Below are positions 42,901 through 57,900 of a DNA stretch of 64,000 nt, in pieces. Source of the DNA: Tubulanus polymorphus. Its lineage: Eukaryota; Nemertea; Palaeonemertea; Tubulaniformes; Tubulanidae. The notes under the pieces are model-generated. The model saw only the letters and a program-made list of their open reading frames with translations. It made no database searches and was not told the origin of the DNA. The stretch's first letter is position 1; every line of letters starts with the position of its first letter. The stretch spans positions 9,770,231 to 9,834,230 of the forward strand of contig NC_134033.1 of NCBI RefSeq assembly GCF_964204645.1, in the 5' to 3' direction. The position numbers and the translations under genes were made by a program.

Positions 42901-45900
42901 AAGATGACGGATCTCAGAAGTCAGATCTGTTATGGCATCAATTGATGAAGTTCTCAAACCCCTTTTTGATTTCTTTGGATTCGGTTGAAGACAAGACTTT
43001 GGGGGTAGATCTTGTTTCAAAAACTTCACTATCACTACGGCAAATTGCTGAACTTTCACTAACTAGATTTGCTGAATCGTCTTCATTGATTGATAATTGG
43101 TTAGGGTCTTTTCGAACCAAATCTTTATCTTCATATTAGTTTGGCTTGTCATACTGATCAATCAATGTACAGCACAAATGCCGCTTTAGAATAGTCGTAA
43201 AGTGATCGTATTTACACATTCACAGATGAGTTACTACAGATCAGATATATTCCCTAGCTGTCAGCTAACCAAACGTATACATAGTACAATGGAAAATATT
43301 CCAGATCTCCAGAAATAGCTTAAAGTCATTGGTTAGAGAAAACCATTTTTCCGATCACTGTAATTTTTTTCACAAACCGATCTCTGTTACGAAAACGTAT
43401 TATGGATGATTTTCTGATCCTGTATTAGCATTAGTACTTCTTGAGTCCCACATTCAATTCAATTGATCAGATAGATTTGCTTTGTAAATACCGTGCCGGG
43501 AAAAAAACATTTTCAAAAATCTTAGGATTTTTTCCATACGTTGAACACCACAACAGTGATTTAATTTACACATTGTTTGTCGTATATTGGACAATATGCA
43601 ATACCTATGTGTAGTATGGTGATAGTTATTGTGATTTATGATATGCCAGCATGCTTTCTGTACGATGTTTTTATGCGTACGTTTGTTAATGATGTTGATT
43701 TTGGATTCTGAAAATTCTGTTTTTGTTTTCATTAATCAGCAATAGGGCCTATCAAGTCGATATGTCCCTTACACTAAGTACGTCATTTGTTCGAATCATG
43801 TAGGTGAAAGTGCAGAAATTGTTGTGGTTTTCATATTATCCAAATATTGATTGATATAAGTATCTTAGCTGGGACACGCTGGAAAACATTGGAATGAAAG
43901 AGTTTTGTCTTTTAAGTGAATCGCATATGTGAGGTTTAACAATACAATAAGCGTAGGCTAAATTGTTCTTCAGAAAAATGAAAGTCATTTTTAGCATAGA
44001 TGAAAATCGGACATTAAGACAATTTGAACTTAAGTCCTCCCAACCAACTTAAGTCCTCATTGAACATTTGCTAGCAGATGCAAAACATTAAACACTTAGG
44101 GAGCATCTCTAAATTTCGATAGTTACTTCAATTAGAATAACTTGCGGAAGGAAGTGAGGGGGTTGAGGCCTCCCGCAGATTCATCCTGACTGCCGAATTA
44201 TTTATTTATTCCAATGCAATAAAGATAACATTGAATTGAATTGAATTGCAGTTTCAAATATATATATTACAAGCAGTAGATTTAACCATCTCTCTTTTAG
44301 ATGCTGTTGGTATTTTAGATATATTTTATTTTGTTTATAAAGTCTTAGAGTTTAATAGATTTTTCACTTGTAATTTGCTATTTAATTTTTCAATTAAAAG
44401 TTGTAATCAAAATAGACTCGTTAGAATGTCTCATCTTTGTCTGTGGTCTCTCATTAGAAAATCAATAGTTTCAACTTAGGTATGTGTCTTATCAAAGGGG
44501 GATAGGGGGGTTAAAACGAATAAGACAGTTATTCTAATTGACGCAACTATTCAAATTTTGAGATGCTCCCTTAGTGCCTTACTACTATATAAGCATCGCA
44601 TACCAACGCTTCAAGGCCCTTGGGCCTCATGTCTGTGAGATAGTTTTGTTGATTATAACAGAACTTTAGTAATGCTAACTGAATTAAGGATTTAAGTGTA
44701 TTTATGTTTTCGTCACTGAAAATAAGTTTTTTCAGAAATCCAATGCTATATCAGGCCTCGAATAAGACAAAACGGCAAATACGGCAAATGCTGTTTAATG
44801 CAACCCACTGCATTTTACCAAAGACCAATAGCATTTTAGAATATCAATTTGCCTCAGTCATTTTGAAAACCCACTGCTAAAGTTACCACACAGAGCAAAT
44901 GTATAGAATCATTTATTATATCCTCTGTTACAGTGATTTGATGTTTCATAAATGTTATTTCAGGAAAGGAATGGATGTCCTGAAGAAGATGCCCCATTTC
45001 TATCAAGTATATCATACTGGTGGTTTTGGCCACTCATTATCAAAGGTTGTAAGAAGACATTACTGACTACAGATGTTTGGAACTTGAATATAGCGAACCA
45101 GTGTACCAGTATCCTTTCTGTTTTTACGGGAAAGTGGATGAAAGAAGTCAAAAAATCTCTCGAAGAGTAAGTAAACCTGAAAATTAAGGAGTACCATTTT
45201 CAATGCAAGCAACCTCAATCAATTTTCTTTTTTCCGCCTTGGGATTTGATCCTGCGCCACTTTTTGCATGATTAACAGAATAAGAAATCTGAGTGGGTTA
45301 AATAATGAAGTATAATCTTAGAAACAACCATTTTTACCTTCATGACGTCGTCATGAACGTTATTAGATGGTAGTGAGTTGATGACGTCATTTTCGTGTCA
45401 CCACTAATAACTTGTTGGTAGGAGTTCAGATGAAGATTTGTCAAACGAATGAATACTTTAATCTTACAGACCTGCCAACTGTTACGATTTTCCCGTAATC
45501 ATTACGGATTGACAGCACGAATTATGGTGTTACGAGTGTGTGTTCAAAAATACGATTTTAGTCTATTTTCATTACGTTTTACGAAAAACTCATGCAATGT
45601 TATGTTTCTTAAAAAATATGTCGCGAAAGAAGTTTAAACATGTTGATTTTATTATCGAAAACTAAAATAGTAGTCCTTAAGCGCATGCCGCGCGTTCTGC
45701 TAGTTGATATACGCGCCAATCATCCATCAATATCACTATGTTACACAGACCGTTGGCATACCCGTGTCTTCCTGCGCACACTCAATACAGTACATCCATC
45801 AGCTGGCTGTCACCGGGGCAACCTACTACTATTCATCTCTCTCGCGTACCTTATAGGCTAAAGATACAGCACACAATGCTGTATAATTAAGAACAACGAC

Positions 45901-48900
45901 TGCTTGAATAATTTTTTGGAAGTAACCTGACTAAGTTAATTTATGTGTATATCAATCGATGATTCTGCGTTATGTATTTGGTCAAAATGAAAAAAATAAA
46001 TTAGAAAAAAAAATATTTGTTTACAACGACCTCTCACCGCCAACCAGTCCCATCGGTTCTCTACTGTTATCAGTGTGTCTGTACATGGCAACTACCGCGA
46101 CCAGGATTGCGATGATTTAATAGATTTAGATGTCATTTTGTCTGACATAAGTGATGAACCTTATCAATAACGAACTTTGCTACAAAGAGAAGGAAATCCA
46201 CCATTTTTAAAGAGAGGTTTCCAAGACTCAATATTCAGCCACCCTCTGATTAGTGACATCATATGAATTTTATTTGAACTTTATTTTATTTTTTTTTTCA
46301 TATTGTGAAAGATATTTTTTCAAAAAATTTAATAGTTTCCCTACCTACCTGTACCCTATGAAATTTTGGATGTTGACTGTAAACAAATGGGTATTTTTGG
46401 CCTTATTTTATTTACTACAAAATAATTCTTTGGGAAAGGTTGTTTTTACTGCGTGCACGCAAACATGCATCAACAGACCCACATTTTTTCGAATGGTCAT
46501 GCGAAGACCTGGTGTCACATTTAAAAATGTTTTGAGGTTGGGTCTAAATTGCTTTACTGTTAAAATGTATCCTATCATGAATGAAACTATTGAAAGTCAC
46601 GTTCAGTTGATGAACTTGATTTCAACAGTAACCGGCCGGCCTGGTCTTAATATGTACTGCCCTTGAATTTGAAAAACTTATATAGCAGCTTCTGACTTTG
46701 TTACTGGCCTGAATCGTAGTTGATGCTAAAGTTTTAGTTGTTTTGTGTTATTGTCTCTCGGGATCAAAATTGTCAAGTCCAAAATGCCCATAATTAATCT
46801 TGCGTAACTGTCGTTCTTCTGCTAGTGAATATTTTTCCCTGTTCCACTTGGTCAATCGTAAGACTAGCTATAGGCCCTCATGGTCAGCTAGCAGTTGGCC
46901 TTAAGGTTCAGTCTGTGAACAGCTTCAAAACACATGGATGTGAAGCTCCCAATGGACTGCATGGTATTTGGCCTATGTCACTGGTTCTTGGCTATTGTGC
47001 TGAGAGTAAACTCTATCCAGTGGCCATGGTAAGTACACATACTGACGTTTTACCTTGATAGTGGATATGGATTAAACATGCACCGCATCAACATGGTTAT
47101 TTCCTTTCATTTTTCAAGTTCAAAGTCAATACCAAAAACCCATCATGGAAAGTTTCTTTCTGGTCATGCATTTCACCAAATGGGCATGGCTTCCCTGGAC
47201 AAATTGTTGGCTCCGCTGTAACCGAAGGTCAGTGGAGCAAATGGGTTAAGGGGTGAGCCGTCGTCTGTCCGTTCGTTCGTCTGTCAACTTTTTCTTCAAA
47301 TCACTACTAGTCCCTCAGTTTTAATCAGATCAATTCCAAATTTGGTATGAATGTTCTATGGACCTAGGCCTATGAAGTTACAGGGGCATTTTTTGGATTT
47401 GTCCCCCAAGGGGGTGCCACTGGGGGTGGAGTTTCTATTACTTCAAATCGCTTCTTGTCCTCCAGTTTTAATCAGATCAATTCCAAATTTTTGATGTTCT
47501 ATGGACCTAGGCCCATAAAGTAACAGCGCCATTTGGATTCTCACCCCAAATTTGGTATGAATGTTCTATGGACAAAGGCCTATAAAGTTGCTGAGCCATT
47601 TTTTGGATTCTTCCCCCAGGGGGCGCCCCTTGGGGTGGAGTTTCTATTTCTTCAAATCGCTGCTAGTCCTGCAGTTTCAATCAGATCAAGTCCAAATTTG
47701 GTACGAATGTTCTATGGACTAAGGCCTATAAAGTTGCAGAGCCATTTTTTGGATTCTTCCCCTAGGGGGCCCCTGGGGTGGAGTTTCTATTTCTTCAAAT
47801 CGCTACTAGGCCTACAGTTTTCATCAGATCAAATACAAATTTGGTATGAATGTTCTATGGACCAATACCTACAAAGTACAGAGCCTTTTTTGGATTTGGC
47901 CAAAAAGGGGCACCCCTAGGTATGCAGCTTCGATTTTTTCAAATCACACAGCGGAGCTATATAAGCCGATAAGCTCCTTGTTATTATTTCAATGAAAAAT
48001 TAATGCTTCTTTTCAGGCAAAAATGTGTCCAAGATGATAACGAAGAATGGATTGAGATGGATACACTCAAGGATGTGATAAATGATGTCAACTTCAAAGC
48101 CAGCAAGAAAAAACAATCTCACAAACCATCCCTGGTGAAATCTCTTGGTCAGTCATTTGGTTCATATTATGGAGTAGGCTCCATATTGCAGCTGATTTTT
48201 GATCTAATGACTTTCATAAATCCAATAATTCTCAGGTATATAGTTAGTGTTTAATATAAGTGCAAGTTAGAATTATTAATTTTCACATCAAGTTCTTATG
48301 GTTATCCTTTAAGATTCATTGTATTTCCCATTTATTGTTTTACAGTCTGTTGATTGATTTTATTGACGACAAGTCTAGACCTAATTGGTTTGGTTTTATA
48401 TACGGTGGTCTTATGTTTGTTACTTCTCAATTCATGTCATTCTTGAGAGAACAACATGAACAACGTTGCCTAGTTACTGGTATGAGAGTGCAGGCAGCCC
48501 TAATTGCAGCTGTGTATGAAAAGGTTTGGTTTTATAACTACATGGGCTGGATATTATATCTAAGTTACTGTTTCTCCCTCAGCAGTAGGCTGTTAGGAGT
48601 ATTGTCATTGCCTGCATCCATCCATCCATCTTTGCGACTCGAATACTTATTCCTAATCTACATATTGAAGTTTTTTTAAGTAGAGTACATGTAATTGTTT
48701 CTTTTTAGGATCAACTGTGTTGATCCTTATAGAAAAATTTCAATAAAATTTTCCCATCCTACTAATCGATGCTTGACCTAGTTTTATGACATCACAGGGA
48801 AAGCCCTTCAGAAGGGCATCACTTGGAAATCCCTCTAGAAGGGCTTTCCCAGTGGCATCATTATCGAGAACTGTTCTACTATGTACTTGTGACTCATAGG

Positions 48901-51900
48901 GAAAACCCATTACCATGTATATCAACTAAGTTGAACATGCTTACTACTACACAGTGCAGCATGATGATTTCATCTTTATCAGCTGTTTATATGTAATTGC
49001 AAATCCAAGAACAAATCGATTTTTGTGCTCAAAACTAAAAGGTTCTCAGTTGATCCTACTGGTCCCATGGTCCTTTATTATTGTGGTCAGTAGTGAACGA
49101 CCACTTTGACCACTTTGTTATCCGTCATGTCTCCTAGGTCAGTAAAATCCTTACCATTCAGTTTGACCACTCAGTTATCCTGTTCAAGTGACGTCATGTT
49201 GTCTCCTAGGTCTGTCAAATTCTTACCGTTCAGTTTGACCACTTTGTTATCCGGTTCAAATGGCATCATGTTGTCTCTTAGGTCAGTAAAATCCTTACCA
49301 TTCAGTTTGACCACTTTGTTATCCTCTTCAAATGACATCATGTTGGCTCCTAGGTCAGTCAAATTCTTACCGTTCAGTTTTTTCCGTAACAACATAATGT
49401 ATACACTTATTTGTACTATTGAATGTTAGATCAAGTTTATTGCGCTGTCCAATATTACCGTCATTTGATGTAAAAAATTGACAGGATTCCTTGAAAGATT
49501 ATGGCACGGCACTGCTTTGTCTACGTGCTGACGTGATTATGGATAACCCACCTTATTGGTTGTTATGGGAATGTCATCGCTTTTGAAATAATTATGGGAA
49601 ACCGCGCTATGATTGGTTTTTACTAGTCTTAAGTGCTGAAGTGATCACTTCGACAAGTTTAGTCGCTTAAGGTAATCGCTTTCGAGAAGGCAGTTTTTTT
49701 ATCCTAACATGGATTTCACTTAACTTTGCCGATTAGTTTGTCTGATGTGTAAGAGGCTAAAACGCGCGCGCCGCTGATGTATGAGAGTTCATACTATCAT
49801 CACTGAATGCTGACTGCGTGCATACAAATGTAGGCCTACTATACATGTATAGCAGGCACGAGGTGCTATTGCGCTGACGCGCGCATCTATACTAATGCCG
49901 CTGTGAGTTAATGAAGTAAACAAAATAATGTAAGAATAACATTTCGAAGTGATTTTGATTTTTAAGCCAGCCATACGCTGCGCCTATTACTATTCAAATG
50001 TAGCCAAAATAATTGACCATGGTTTCCAGATGAAAGGCTTTTTCATTGGGCAACCTGGGCGTATATTCATGATACAAATCGTGCATTCAAGCAGTGGTTA
50101 GATATTGAGGCGCGCAATCGCGCTTGTGCGCCTACGTGCATGTAAAATATCTCGTAGAAGCGGTACTCACAGCGCACCTAAGTCTTATTCAATAGCACGC
50201 GCAAAATTGTAGAAAGTTTATTGATTTCCCAATAACTTGTAAAATAGAAAGTAAGTATAAGTATCCTTGCTGTGTGGAGGTTCCAGCTAAAATCATCTTC
50301 TATCATGTTGCATCCTGTGTCAGATCTTGTGAGGAACCAGCTAGGGGATAACTTACCTGCTCCATACTGAAAACTGGAAGATTTGCATGATCCACAATCT
50401 GCGATATTTTTTTCAACTTATTTGCATAAAAACTTTCCATCTTTTGGGTAATTTAATTAACAGCATTCAAAGATGAAACATGCCTGGAAATAGTGTTTCC
50501 AAGCCCCTAGAGTTCAATATTTTTGGCGAGAGACTTCGCGCTTACGGCGCTCGTTTTGTCACATTAACAAAATTCCAGTTGAGCACCTAACCAAATCTAG
50601 GTGCTCAATTAGTAGAGCACCTACAATTTTTAGAATCTAACCCCTGTTCAAGCATGCCGAATTTTGAGATAGGGCCTCCTTAGAATTAACATCAGGTTCT
50701 TCACGAAAATCTGAAGGCAAAGCTGTCAAGCAGAAAGCATTGTCTCCTTTAATATAGCTTAGTCGCAGAAGTCATCAGGTGTTCATGTGTTTCTGCGGTA
50801 TCGTCGACTGTTTTATTTACGCTGTTTGTGTGGATCGATAATTTTGTAAAATGGCACATATATTCTGTACTTGGTGTGTAGATGTTGCAGTTGGTTTATA
50901 TTTGATTCTGATGTTAATAAGTACTCAAATTTGGTTAGAAAATAATCAACTTTACTCGTTAGTTTAAGCGCTGTAGTGCGTTACGACGGCGAAGCTCAAT
51001 ACACTCGCTGTGTGTGTGTACCACAGAACATGTTTGTACATGGAGATATTGATCGTACAGCGCAGGCGCGCGCTGATCAAGTCCAACGCCTCACGCACGA
51101 TATTCAGCGCTAATGCTGAGAGACTGGGGAGTGCTCCAGACACTCGGCAATGAAATATAGAACTTTTGGATTTCGAATAAGGCTGGATCGTTCTTTGCAG
51201 TTTCAGACGGTCGCTACCATTTACGTAAGAACCAGCGTAAATTGATTGGCCAGCTGAGATTTCCGCCCTGCGAATTTACTGAGTGTGGGAGCGTCAATCA
51301 CATGTCAAATTTTCTAGGGGTTACACCCCCTTTCTTTAGGACATTTATTATCTAGCTTGTGTTCACTCTTACAAAACTTACAAAACTATCTGAAAACCGT
51401 TGTAATGGACTTTTGAATGAGTTACTAAGGAGAATGATGAATTATGTGCATGAATACATGTTGTGCTCTAACAATATAATACATTGATCCAAAGTAGTTG
51501 TAAAGTAGTTCTTGCCACTAATTACCAATTAATCAATACCTTCATCACTTAAAATTAAAAATCTCTGAAAAATATTTAAAAATTTGAAAGCTCTGTTCAA
51601 ATCTTTGATAATTTGATTCTTCAAATTGTTTTTCGTGGGTTTCTGTTCTGAGAGTAGAACATGTCATTGAGAGTGAAACCAAATGGCGTTCAAGTTTTGA
51701 GTCGATACTGCCAAAATCCTTCAAGGATATTAGGATTCTTACTACATACTTATCTATGATCTGGACTCTTGAGATCGTATGGATTATGACCTGAGCTTCT
51801 AAAGTGTTTATAAACAGGATCATCATTTGTACGTGGATTTCGAAGCCCAGATTTATGGTTATTCATCCTCAATCGAAAATTGTTTGTGGAACCGACATAA

Positions 51901-54900
51901 TTCAATTGATAAACAGCACATGATAATAAATAGATTACATTTTTCGAATTGCAGTTAAAGGAATGGTTTATCGTAAAAACTTCAGAAGTTACACTAGTAT
52001 TGAACTTGTTTCCAGTTATAACTACTAAACTAATTTGACACCGTACACTGTTGCATCTGTTCATACCAATAAATGTAGTTTGTGGCAATATTAGAATGAA
52101 CCAGCATATCCTTCAAATTCCTAGGTCGAGGATATGCTACCACTGGTCTCTTGATGTGGGCTAGATTAGAGTTGGATTCAATAAGAATGAATATATTGTT
52201 GATGATATGGCCCGCATTACTAATTGTTGGGTGGAAATCAACTATAAATGGAGTACCTTTATTGGTCTGATCACATTTTCATACTTGTAGAAGTTCAGCC
52301 CCCGAGCGATTTTTAGCTCTTTTAATCTGGTTTTCAACTAAGTTTTCTGGGTACCCCCTCTCGACAAAACGATCTTTGAACTCCGAACAATGGCTAACAA
52401 AAGTATCGTTATTAGTACAAATCTGCCTAAGGCGAAGAGCTTGACTATAGGGCAAGCTGTCCTAATACTTTTTTGGGTGACAAGAATCATATTTAAGGTA
52501 CATATGTACATCCGTAGGTTTGCTGAAGATATCAAAAATGAGATCACCTGAATCTAATTTTCTGATATTCAGATCCAATTGATTGACCGATGTGTTAGAC
52601 CAAGTAGAGGTTACTTTAATGGAGGGGTGGAAGGAGTTGAGCTTTTCTATGAATTAAATTAGCGTTTCCTCTCCATGAAGACAAGTAGCCAAAATATCAT
52701 CAATGAATCGTTTCCAAAAATCTGATACTTGATCTACGCTTGCAAGAAATCGGGTGTCAAAATAATGCATGAAAATATTAGCAAATGAAGGAGCCATTTT
52801 AGTGCCAATTACAGTTCCAGATTTCTGAAGAAACAGATTATCTCCAAAATTGATTATATTTGACCTCAGTTCGCATGCTTTTTACAAAGTACATCATGGT
52901 CCAGGGACGTGAAACCCGTATCAGACAAAAATTCCCTTACACAGGCAATACCCCGTTTATAGGGACACTAGGATATAGAGCTACTACGTCAATACTCACC
53001 AAAAGAGCATGACTTGGAAAATTACCAAATTCTTCCAATTGATTAATCAAATCTGTAGTATCCCTCATAAACGAAGGTATGTAACTCATTAATGGTTGTA
53101 GATGAAAATCCACAAACTTAGATAGTTTATCGGTAGGAGTGCTACATCCTGATGCAACTGGTATATATGATATATCTAGTAATATGAATGCATCGTTTCA
53201 AGCGGCGTTCAAATGAAAGTTTTTTTAAATAAAATAATTATGATTTATCATAAGTTAACATTTATTATATAGATATTATATAACATTTATACATCTATTA
53301 TAAATAATAATGTGTTAATCTCTATTCTGATTTTGCAGGCTTTCAAATTATCGAACAAGGCAAGAAGGAGATATAGCATTGGGAAAATTGTCAATCTAGT
53401 GTCAGTTGATGCCCAGAAATTCATTAAATTGCTGAATGAACTGAACATGTTATGGTCAGGTCCACTTCAGATTGCAATTGCGATGTACTTCCTATGGAAG
53501 TTACTCGGACCATCAACATTAGGCATTCTTGCAGTAATGATGGTGATGCTACCACTGAATGCAATAATCATGAGGTCATTACGTAACTGTCGAATAAAAT
53601 TGATGCAATACAAAGATGATCGTATTAAACTTACAAATGAAGCATTGAGTGGAATCAAAGTATGTTATGATTCTTAATGGCTCTTGTATTTCTAACTGCT
53701 CTAATTTTGGGATCTATTAATTTTTGTTTGAATTTTGTTGTAGATATTAAAATTGTATGCTTGGGAACAGTCATTCATTGATAGGATCAACGAAAAACGG
53801 AACCAAGAAATTTTGATCATGAAGAAGATTGCATTCTTAAATAGCATAGTGTCATTTGTATGGAATTGTTGCCCATTCGTGGTCAGTACTTATAATGAAG
53901 CTTACAATGATTTTTCAGTGTGGCACAAGTTGTCAATTTTTGTACTCAATGACAATAATTTTGCTGACACTAAAGCTGGAAAAAACAAAGGAATGAAATA
54001 TTACATCATTTGTAGCCCATTGTGTACACATGATGCTGCGGTATCATATACTGTTTTACTTCCCGGTTTTATTTCAATTTTTGAAATTGTGTTTTAAGAT
54101 CTCTTTCTGTGAAATCTTTAGTTGAGATGATTTTTGCCAGGAATATTTTTATTTGCACTACAGAAAATATCATTGAAAATTATGCAAGGTTTGGGAAAAT
54201 AGCTTTTTCTATAATGGGATGATGACCTTGATATGCTAATAAGCCATGTGCTCAAATTGCATACCCAATCTAATTATATACTGCAAAAAAATATCAAATC
54301 CAATTCAATTTTACTCTATTGAACAAATAAAACATCAAATCCAATTAGATTTAGTGTTATCAAACAAATTTCAGAAAATCCATTTCATTGGGGTACCGGC
54401 ACCGCTACTGTGGCAATTGAGGATTCCACTTATTGCAGGCGAGGATCCGCCAGGTTCGCTAGTAGTTAGTCGGTTACTGCACTTCAATTTCTTCTACATT
54501 TCAATTAAATTCTAATCAACTTTTCTCACCGGCAAATCTTTTTTTTTTTCAGTAAAACTATACCATACACTCATAAGGGATGACAGTCTCATATCTATGT
54601 GATGACTTGTTTGACAAAATTTCCATTTGGGAGCCTAAAAATCCAGTTCAAAGTCTATTGAAAATGAACTAATTTTCACTTTCTATAACTGAGTGCATTG
54701 TTGCGCCATCTGGTGTGTGCCAGTACCCCATTCTATTACGCATTCAAATCAGTTAGACCAAGGGAAAAGATTGATCTAAGGTATTTTTTCCTGGCAGGAA
54801 GTTTTGAAAACTCATACTCTGAACGGAAGTGTATTTTGACAAATATAATCCACAGAATGCATCATTTGCCATTTATGATAAGCGGACAGGCTGGCCTTAG

Positions 54901-57900
54901 TGCCCCTTGGGGCTCTTGTTGATGATTATACAGACCCATGAACGGGCAATTTTATGAAGATAATTGACTGCCCCTTGCCTTCAAGAAATGTATGCTTAGC
55001 GAGCCACTGGACCAACTGGTCCATATAATTCATTTTAGCTTTAGAACCGTTTGTTTCAAAATAATTAAGTTGTAATGTGTGCCCCAGTTTATTTTTCCAC
55101 AATCAATATTATTTATCACAAATATGCCTTTTTTAGTTCCGCTGTGACCAAAGGTCAGTGGAGCTAATGGGTTAGGGGGTGAGCCGTTGTCGTCCGTCCA
55201 TTCGTTTTTTTCGTTCGCTTGTTTGTGCGTCTGTCAACTTTTTCTTCAAATTGCTAATAGTCGTCGTACAGTTTAAATCAGATCGATTCCAAATTTGGTA
55301 TGAATATTCTATGGCCTATAAAGTTACAGGGCCATTTTTTGGATTCAACCCCCAGGGCACCCCTGGGTATGGAGTTTCTATATTTGTGGTCAGTTCACGT
55401 TGTGAACGTCCACTTTGTTATCCTGTTCAAATGACGTCATGTTGTCTCCTAGGTCAGTCAAATTCTTACCGTTCAGTTTTCTCCATAACAATATAATGTC
55501 TAAACTTTTCGCAGTATACAACTTATTTGTACTATTGAATGTTAGATCAAGTTTATTGCGCTGTCCAATATTTCCGTCATTTGATGTAAAAAATTGACAG
55601 AGTTATGGCTAGACTCTGGGACATTTTGACCGCACGGCACTGCTATGTCGAGCGCGCTGACGTGATTATGGACATCCCACGCTCTGATTGGTTGTTAGCA
55701 TTGGTTGATGTCTATGACGTCATGCCAATGCTAGTAAAATGGATCGAAAATAGTAGTACGAAAAAATAGCGCCGACTCTTCTCATTTTCATAGTAACTTC
55801 AAATTGTCACTCCGTTCACGTAAAACATTAGAAACAGCTGAAAATGACTAAAAAAAATGGTTCAATTATTCACCACAACATAGCGTCGCCAGATTTCTGA
55901 TTAAATGGTCCAAAAAGTTATTCGATCGCATTTTTCTTGTTCATTATCTGGTAGATGAGAGCGGGTTAAACAATCGCGTAGCGATATGTCCGCATTGACA
56001 TTGGCAGTAAAGAATGGGTAACAGCCTCTTCTGAATAGAAAAACATAAAATTATGTACCTCCGGTTTATAAATATCACAGTGTTTGGATATCACTGTTAT
56101 TCCAACTATCAGTATCCATGGGATTATTTGGGATTAATTCTCAGCGTCAGAATACTTATTTCTAGAGCAGTGGAATGGCAGCCTACTCGTGACTGAAACC
56201 CGTATGTGATCGTGCGGGAATGCCTTCACTAACATTAAAACCATTTCATGATGACACAAAACATCAAACGGTAAACGGTAGGCTACCACCATGATACGAT
56301 ATCACCAATAAAGATAGATCATTTTATTCAATTTTACCAGAGTTGTTTATTGGAGGAAAATATCGTTGTTAAGAACGCCGATAACAACCATGTTGTATCA
56401 TCAATCAGTTGACTGACATTGTAAAATTCGATTCGGCTATATTCTAATATAAGTTTTCACTTTAGGACGCCCTACCCGCCTGCTGCGCACTCATAAGGCG
56501 GTAGCACCCTCTTACGCACTCGGCAGAGATTGGCTTTGTAATACGCGCTGGGAAAAAATACCTTTTATTATCTTTTCCATGCGTTAAACAACAGTGACTG
56601 AATTTACGCGTTGTTTGTCGTAAATTGCTATATTGCGATGGTTATTTGCTGCTGCTGTAGTTTTTTGGAATTGAATCGAGCGGCCTCGGTAGCTCGGTGA
56701 GATAAGGCGTGATGCTGTTGAATCCCCTATCAATGCTGAGTGACAAGTGGGTTCGAGTCCTGCTGGCTGTGAACAGTGTGCGGGCAACACTTCAAAGGCC
56801 ATACCGTCGTGAGGTTAAATGAACAATCCAATAGGAATAGTCTTGGGAAACCAAGATCCAAACGACGTACGTAAAGCCAAACAAACAAAAAGACAAACAA
56901 ACAATCAAACAATTGCATTCAGAAAAATGGTTCTGTTTTTGTTTTCATTATTCAGTGGGGTCTAACAGTTCATGCGTAAAAATGGGTTTTTGTATCCAAA
57001 TCTTTATTGATATAAATATCTTGGCTGGGACATGATGGAAAACATCAGAATAAACTAGTTTCGTCTTTTTAACAGAATCACATTAATGAGGTTTAACAGT
57101 ACAAATAGCCTAGGCTAAATCGTTCGGCAGAAAATAAATTCATTTTCAGGAATAAAATCGTACTAGACAAATAGACCTTTAAGTCTGTGGTCCTCCCAAT
57201 CAACATCGTCATAGAAGATTTGCCGGCAGATGTAAAACATTATAACCAATTAATACCACAGTATAATCTACCAATGCTTCAAGGCCCATGGGCCTCTTGT
57301 TTTGGGAATGCCAGCGCTTTTGACGTAATTATGGGAAACCATGCTATGATTGGTAGTTTCTAGTCAAAGTGCTGAAGTGATCAGTTCGACAAAGTTAGTC
57401 GCTTTTATGCGGTAATTGCTTTCTAGAAGGCAGTTTTTTTATCCTGACATGGATTTCATTAAACTTTGCCGATTAGTTTGTCTGATGTGTAAGAGGCTAA
57501 CACGTGTACTGCCGATGAATGAGGGTGCTGTTCTTACTATCATCACTGAATGCTGACTGCGTGCATACAAACGGCGTACTTTAAGTAGCAGACACGAGGT
57601 GCTATTGCGCTGACGTGAGTGACTATATGAATTTATTATCTTGCCGCTGTGAGTTGATGAAATAAACAAAATAATGTAAGAATAATATCGGGAAGTGATT
57701 TTGATTTTTAGGTCATCCGTACACTGAGCCTTTGTATATATATACAAATGGAGCGAATTTAATTGACCAGATGGTTTCCAGATGAAAGGTTTTTTCACTG
57801 TGCAACCTGGGCATATATTCATGATACGAATCGTGCATTCAAGCGAGCCGAATTTTGGGAAAGGGCCTCGTTAAAATTTACATCATATTTTTCTAGGCCT

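Larger units (their letters stand above)
49085..50700 (+). repeat. Repeat R4, copy A
   Basis: Starts TTGTGGTCAGT, contains four exact-length 72-bp units (next entry), then about 650 bp shared with copy B (e.g. GTACTATTGAATGTTAGATC, TGTCTGATGTGTAAGAGGC, GATGAAAGG..TTTTTCA). It is interrupted at 50092-50646 by a CAG..CTG element and ends near 50700. Confidence 0.78.
55388..57890 (+). repeat. Repeat R4, copy B, split by R1 copy 3
   Basis: 55388-55695 and 57303-57890 together align with R4 copy A, with only one 72-bp unit. It is uninterrupted at the place where copy A carries the CAG..CTG element. Confidence 0.78.

Noticed and set aside
46253-46666. 137-codon plus-strand frame
   Set aside because: No motif, no splice-site support, T-rich start; possibly chance in ABCC intron 6.
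47533-47919. 128-codon frame with repeated WTKAYK/GLRPIK-like blocks
   Set aside because: It follows the internal tandem repeat of R2 and changes phase between units.
49106-49429. Possible repeat protein with 24-residue units
   Set aside because: The periodicity is that of a 72-bp minisatellite; both strands are open and copy B does not keep the frame.
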